A stretch of 64,000 bases of DNA from Sweltsa coloradensis (Eukaryota > Arthropoda > Insecta > Plecoptera > Chloroperlidae). The notes under the pieces were generated by a model, which saw only the letters and a program-made list of their open reading frames with translations, did not search any database and had not been told where the DNA came from. How positions within the stretch are numbered: the first letter of the stretch is position 1; each line of letters starts with the position of its first letter. The stretch is taken from the NCBI GenBank assembly GCA_024449915.1, contig JAMZAV010003204.1, positions 33,619 through 97,618 of the forward strand, given 5' to 3'. Positions 58,828 through 64,000 of this stretch are shown one piece after another. The translations under genes and the position numbers were made by a program.

Positions 58828-59620
58828 TATTAATTTATTAGTCCTTAAGCCTAATGAAATTTAGACCCACACTGTTTTTATTATAAATAATTTTTTTACC
58901 CCTTGGGGCCCAGGCCAGGGACGGGTTTTTGATTTGTTTTTTAAAGAGAGTATTAAAGACAACTTTTTTTCGTTTCACAAATAAGAAGAAAAATTTTTAA
59001 AGTCCCCCCATTTTTTTTTACGTATCCCTTTCCCGCCTAAAATCTGCCCAAAACCGTCAACAAGTGCAAGAACTATAGTTTTCTTGTTGATTGGGATGCC
59101 TAGTGTATAAGGCTTATTTTTAAAACCTTTTATTTTGGAAGGGCCCCCCAGGAAACTTTTTTTAACTTTTTCTTTCAAAAGAGAAATTTTTTACCCATAA
59201 ACCCTTTAAAGTCCATTTTTTAAAAAATGAAAAATTTTAGGGCCCCCCCCTCTGGCGAATCGGGGCCGATTGAAACTGAAAGAATTTGATTTGAAGGAAA
59301 AATAGTAGCAGTAGTACAGTAGAGCTAACATCCTTTAAAATTATTTTTAAAGGCATGTTTTCCAAAGCCATTTTTTAAACCCAAGAAGGAATTGGTCGTA
59401 CCCCAATAAAATTTGGCATGTGTAGTCAGGTACCTAAATCCTTACAACTTTGATAGTTTTCAAGTCCACATCACGTTACATGACGGCTGGGTAACACCTC
59501 GAAATCACCCCAACTCTGCTTGCTGTATAAGGTGCATGCGCGCCACGGCTTGGCTGCGGCGCCCTAACGGGCACCTAGATAGTGTACAATGTCAATATCC
59601 AGTTAGGCCTACACTGTGTG
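58828..59620. other. Anonymous DNA, partly homopolymer-distorted
   Basis: No gene or known repeat is seen. The run-rich texture persists to about 59400 and then stops abruptly. Confidence 0.4.
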
Positions 59621-59624
59621 GTGG

Positions 59625-60664
59625 GCCTTATGAGAATGTCGTACTCGGGTCATGTTGCACGTACCGGTGCTCGCTCAACAACGCGGCCAACTGATCGTAA
59701 TAATTGAGCGAGCGAAGCGAGCGTCTCCTCTTGACTCTTATGGCTCGAATGTCTGGGTTTTTTTTGTTTTTTTGTTTTTTTTCCTGTTACTGCTTCGATA
59801 CAGGTCGCACCGTTTCTCTGATCGACCTGAAACTGTTGCACACATGTACATACCAACTATGCGGGTTGCTGTATAGTTTGGTGGCAAAATCGTTCAAAAA
59901 GTTAAAAAGTTACATTAAGTTAATCGAAAGTTTTTTTTTCAAACTAAACGGCGAAAAAATCTGAGGTAGCTTAATCATTTAGAATGTCCGTCCGGTCACG
60001 AATATGTTAATTTTATTTTGATCCGATAAGTAGTGTAGATGGAAATTACATTATAACAAAGTAACGTTACCATGGCAAAGGAAAGTCGCGCAGCATTTTC
60101 GGCTCATGATAGCGGTCGAACGGAGGCTCGGATCGAGTTGAAATTTTGACCATCCGCAAGCTTCGTTCCCGATTGAATGCCATAAGTTTTGTGGCAAAAT
60201 CGTTCAAAAAGTTATAAAGTTACATTAAAGTTAATCTTAAGTTTTTTTTAAAAACTAAACGGCGACAAAATCTGAGGTAGTTAAATCATTTAGAATATCC
60301 GTCCGGTCACGAATATGCTAATTTTATTTTGATCCGATAAGTAGTGTAGTGTAGAAAGAAATTACATTTTAACAAAAGTAACGTTACCATGGCAACGAAA
60401 AGTCGCACGAGAATTCTGGTCACTACGCACTGCCACCTAGAAGTAATCAAGAGTTAAAATAGTTTTCCAAAGAAATTATGTCAAGGTCCTCTAGATGGCG
60501 GTGGATTTTATCCATTCTCTCCTATTTTACAAATTTTCAGCTAAATCGGTCAAGACCTTAAAGACTTATTGGTATGTAACATTATGGGAATGTCGTACTC
60601 GGGTCGTGTTGCACGTACCGGTGCTCGCTCAACAACGCGACGGGACTTTAGCGTTTTCCTAGTA
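59625..60664 (+). mobile_element. Family Z elements with tandem units
   Basis: A truncated family Z end (59625-59690, GTTGCACGTACCGGTGCTCG) is followed by a full copy from TTGAGCGAGCGAAGCGAGCG at 59702 to CGACGGGACTTTAGCGTTTTCCTAGT at 60664. Inside, two units of roughly 300 bp repeat GGCAAAATCGTTCAAAAAGT and GATCCGATAAGTAGTGTAG. The ends match family X; the body does not. Confidence 0.7.
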
Positions 60665-61080
60665 ATAATTGAACGAGCGTAGCGAGCGTCTCCACTTGAC
60701 TCTTATGGCTCGAATGTCTGTTTTTTTTGTTTTTTTCTGATACTGCTTCGATACAGGTCGCACCGTTTCTCTGATCGACCTGAAATTTTGCACACATGTA
60801 CATACCACCTAGACGGGTTGCTGTATAGTTTTTGAACAAAATCCGATCGTTGGATATAAAAAATAAATAAATAAATAAATAAATAAAATATTTTAAAAAA
60901 TGTTCTGATCGTTATGAAATTTTGCAGGGTCAATAAGTACAACATTCTCTCCTATTTTACAAATTTTCAGCTAAATCGGTCAAGTGTAGATAGAAATTAC
61001 ATTTTAACAAAGTAACGTTACTATGGCAACGAAAGGTCGCACAAGAATCACTATGCACTGCCACCTAGAAGTAATCAAAA
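60665..61080 (+). mobile_element. Family Z element, truncated copy
   Basis: Starts TTGAACGAGCGTAGCGAGCG right after the previous copy. It repeats ATACAGGTCGCACCGTTTCT and the ACACATGTACATACCA block, includes an AAAT repeat (60862-60890), and fades out near 61080. Confidence 0.65.
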
Positions 61081-61115
61081 TACAATCGAGGAAGCAGTGT
61101 ATTATTTGTTACTAG

Positions 61116-61856
61116 CAGAGTCGATAAAGAAGTTTCCCCGTTGGGGAGGTCCTCCAACTCCCTATACCGCCCTGGGTTAAATAAAAAGTCGGGTTTTTGG
61201 CGTTGGGAATCTAACGTTCCGCACGACTCTGTGTGACGATTGATGGAACTACTTCAATAAAAGTACGTCACTTTTCTACTAGTAGTTATAACAGTCGATG
61301 ACGACAAATGGCGGAAACGTCAAAATATTAAATACGATCGAATGTTGGCGAATGTTTTGGCATAAAGCAAACTCTCTTTATTAATGAGGATATTTCTGAT
61401 GGAGTAGACCTAAGCTTAGGAGCTAGGCCGACAATATGTATTGTTCAAGATTTCGATTTGAGTGCCTAGGGCGTACTTACGTCTAAAAACTGTATTGTGG
61501 GCCTAGGCTACACTTACGTCCGTTAGGCTTGAACAAGACATATCTCAAATTATTTCGCACGAAAATGTCATTGACGCCTGCGCAACACTTTAAAGTACAA
61601 TAATAAATCAAAAGTAATCGTTTTAAAAGACTAGGGCCCAGGGCTAATACGATTGAAATAAAATTAAAGTTTGACGTTTCGTCTGTTATTTGTTGATTTC
61701 AGCGTCACTGCACATCGATAATCTACTGACCGTATTTAGCGTGCAGTGCTTTTATTAGTTTCACATTGGAGCCGCTCACAGCGCGCAGGACGTTAGATTC
61801 CGTTTTGACTTGGGAGTAAGGGACCTCCCCAAAGGGAAACTTCTTTATCGACTCTG
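61116..61856. mobile_element. hAT-like non-autonomous element
   Basis: The left end CAGAGTCGATAAAGAAGTTT and right end AAACTTCTTTATCGACTCTG are perfect inverted copies, extending imperfectly through CCGTTGGGGAGGTCC. Both sides carry TTACTAG (61109-61115 and 61857-61863). CAGAG-type ends with a 7-8 bp duplication fit hAT elements. At 741 bp with no frame it cannot encode a transposase. Confidence 0.8.
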
Positions 61857-62866
61857 TTACTAGGGAGCTTCGCAAACGCTTTTTCTAGTCGCGTTGATGG
61901 ATGAGCTTTTTGATTTATTTGAATTGTTGGATGAGCGAAGCGAAGACTTCAATTTCACTGACCCCCCAAAAAATTTAGCTTGTTTGTTTTTTTTGTTTGT
62001 TTTTTTTTTTGTTTTTTTTTGTCTGTTTGTTTGCACGATTCCGGGCAAACGGCATATGCGATCTTGATGAAAATTGAAGGGGACCTTCGAAATCTCTGAA
62101 CTTAGACGTGCCACGTTTTGGGTACAATCGAAGAAATATTTCTCATGAATATCGCACTTTTACGATTTATTTTTATTTTTAGTGCGATATTTTCGAGACA
62201 TTTGGGCCGATTCTGACCAAACGGGTAGGGCTACAACGTTCATATTTCACATGGACATTAAGGTAATGGTGATGTATTGCTTTCTGAAAGAAAAAGTTGA
62301 AAAAGTTAGCCAGAATCTATAGAAATAAAGCTTTTAATATAAGTTTTTTGACTTTTTGTGCGATATTTTCGTGCCATTTGGGTCAATCATGACAAACGGG
62401 TTTGGCTACAACGTTCATATTTCACATGGACATTAAGATAATGGTGATGTATTGCTTTCTGAAAGAAAAAATTGGAAAAGTTAGTCAGAATCTATAGAAT
62501 TAAAGCTTTTAATATAAGTTTTTTGACTTTTAGTGCGATATTTTCGTGCCATTTGGGCCAATTCTGACCAAACGGGTGGGCCTTCAACGTTCATATTATT
62601 CATGGACATTAAGGTTTGGGTGATGTAGTACCTTTTAAAAGAAAAAGTTAAAAAGTTAGCCAGAATCCATAGAAATAAAGCTTTTAATATAAGTTTTTAC
62701 GGTAAATAATACCAATTGACAGGTAACAAAAGAAATTTGACAACAATCACTTACAATGCGTAGGTAGCAAAACAAAGCACTTGCAAAAGTAAAGATATCC
62801 CACGCAAACTAAAAACTTTAAAAAGCTCATCCATCAACGCGGCGGGACTTTAGCGTTTTCCTAGTG
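61857..62866 (+). mobile_element. Family X element, copy 5, three tandem units
   Basis: Begins TTACTAGGGAGCTTCGC with GTCGCGTTGATGGATGAGC, which is inverted relative to the right end GCTCATCCATCAACGCGGCG with TTTAGCGTTTTCCTAGT. So this family has terminal inverted repeats. Three units of about 170-180 bp (TTTGGGCCGATTCTGACC, CAACGTTCATATTTCAC, AGCCAGAATCTATAG) lie inside. Confidence 0.8.
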
Positions 62867-62914
62867 TAATGTTATCGTAAAAAATGTTTTTTCAATATTA
62901 ACATGGTTTTTATT

Positions 62915-63697
62915 GGATAAGCGTAGCGAGTGAAGCGAAGACTTCAATTTCACTGACTCCCAAAAAATTTAGCTCCAATGTTTTTTTGTTTTTTTGTTTG
63001 TTTTTTTTGTTTGTTTTTCTGTCTGTTTGTTTGCTCTCTACCGGGCAAACGGCATAATATGCGATCTTAATGAAAATTTGACAGGACCTTCGAAATCTCT
63101 GAACTTAGACTTGCCACGTTTTTGTGTACAATCGAAGAAATATTTCTCATGAATACCGTACTTTTACGATTTTTTTCGATTTTTTGTGCGATATTTTCGT
63201 CACATTTGGGCCAATTCTGACCAAATGGGTGGGGCTACAACGTTCATATTATACATGGACATTAAGATTATGGTTATGTAGTACATTTTGAAAGTAAAAG
63301 TTGGAAAATGTTAGCCAGAATCTATAGAAATAAAGCTTTTAATATAAGTTTTTTGATTTTTTCTGCGATATTTTCGTGCCATTTGGGTAAATTCTGACCA
63401 AACGGGTGGGGCTACAACGTTCATATTATACATGGACATTAAGGTTATGGTGATGTAGTACCTTTTGAAAGAAAAAGTTGAAAAAGTTAGCCAAAATCCA
63501 TAGAAATAAAGCTTTTAATATAAGTTTTTTACGGTAAATAATACCAATTGACAAGAAACAATAGAAACTTGACAACAATCACCTACAATGCGTAGGCAAC
63601 AAAACAAAGTACTTGCAAAAGTAAAGATATCCCACGCAAACTGAAAACTTTAAAAAGCTCATCCATCAACGCGGCGGGACTTTAGCGTTTTCCTAGT
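62915..63697 (+). mobile_element. Family X element, copy 6, two tandem units
   Basis: Starts TTGGATAAGCGTAGCGAGTG, carries CTGTCTGTTTGTTTGCTCTC and two of the 180-bp units, and ends CGGGACTTTAGCGTTTTCCTAGT followed by A. A near-identical neighbour of copy 5 with one unit fewer. Confidence 0.8.
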
Positions 63698-63910
63698 ATT
63701 ATTTCAATATCGGTATTGCAACAAGTAATTAGTTGCTGTAATTGAATTGAAAAAATACCGAATTTCCACATCACCTTATTAAAATTTTATCTCTAATGGA
63801 GGTATCGGTTAGACGCGGTATAACCATTTTTTTACGTGGATGTATCCCCATTAGGCACTACACTTTACCACGAAAACATCATTTTGTTATAGTTTGTGAC
63901 TATGACAAAG

Positions 63911-64000
<90 letters not shown>
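63911..64000 (+). repeat. (CTA)n microsatellite, runs off the window
   Basis: Thirty or so uninterrupted CTA units reach the last base, so the true length is unknown. Confidence 0.98.

Noticed and set aside
62820..62867. Helitron 3' end (hairpin followed by CTAG and T)
   Set aside because: An AACGC/GCGTT hairpin before CTAG-T looks Helitron-like, but the same sequence is present inverted at the left end of copy 5, and Helitrons lack terminal inverted repeats of this kind.

Overview
The window is eukaryotic and animal: AT-rich DNA with no operons and almost no unique coding sequence. It is built from nested transposable elements: BEL/Pao LTR retrotransposons, a LINE with a restriction-like endonuclease, Penelope-like elements, tRNA-headed SINE-like repeats, foldback elements and non-autonomous DNA transposons. 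The mixture and the frequent TAGGCCTA-like words fit an invertebrate, most plausibly an arthropod, but nothing here fixes the species. No ordinary host protein gene could be supported.

Layout. 1-1560 is a tandem of a tRNA-headed repeat alternating with a short hairpin element. 1561-12910 is a DNA element with long terminal inverted repeats, split by an 8.4-kb LTR element (3642-12063, minus strand). That LTR element has 2.25 and 2.4 kb LTRs, an almost non-coding interior and a GTAT target duplication. A third tRNA-headed repeat follows (12911-13369), then a BEL/Pao element on the minus strand (13370-19116) with gag, protease, RT, RNase H and integrase. 19117-22530 is a LINE with FMDD RT, CCHC and PD-D endonuclease motifs. 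23.0-25.3 kb holds tandem-repeat-bearing foldback elements, and a 28S rRNA fragment sits at 25.3-25.4 kb. A Penelope-like element with a GIY-YIG domain lies at 25.86-27.29 kb.

About 26.48-35.46 kb is repeated head-to-tail as 35.46-44.63 kb. The unit holds part of the Penelope element, a LINE 3' end, foldback elements, SINE-like repeats and microsatellites. 44.6-51.3 kb is mostly anonymous sequence with tRNA-derived repeats. 51303-58822 is a second full-length BEL/Pao element on the plus strand, with a GTAAG target duplication; its sequence is badly smeared into homopolymer runs. 58.8-64.0 kb is a chain of related non-autonomous elements, a hAT-like element with TTACTAG flanks, and a CTA microsatellite running off the window.

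Quality. Repeat copies differ mainly by single-base indels and inserted C/G runs, and reading frames break every few hundred bases. This is how a contig made from uncorrected long reads looks. Many frameshifts are therefore probably sequencing errors, and reading-frame integrity should not be used to judge whether an element is alive. The LINE at 19.1-22.4 kb is much cleaner than its surroundings.
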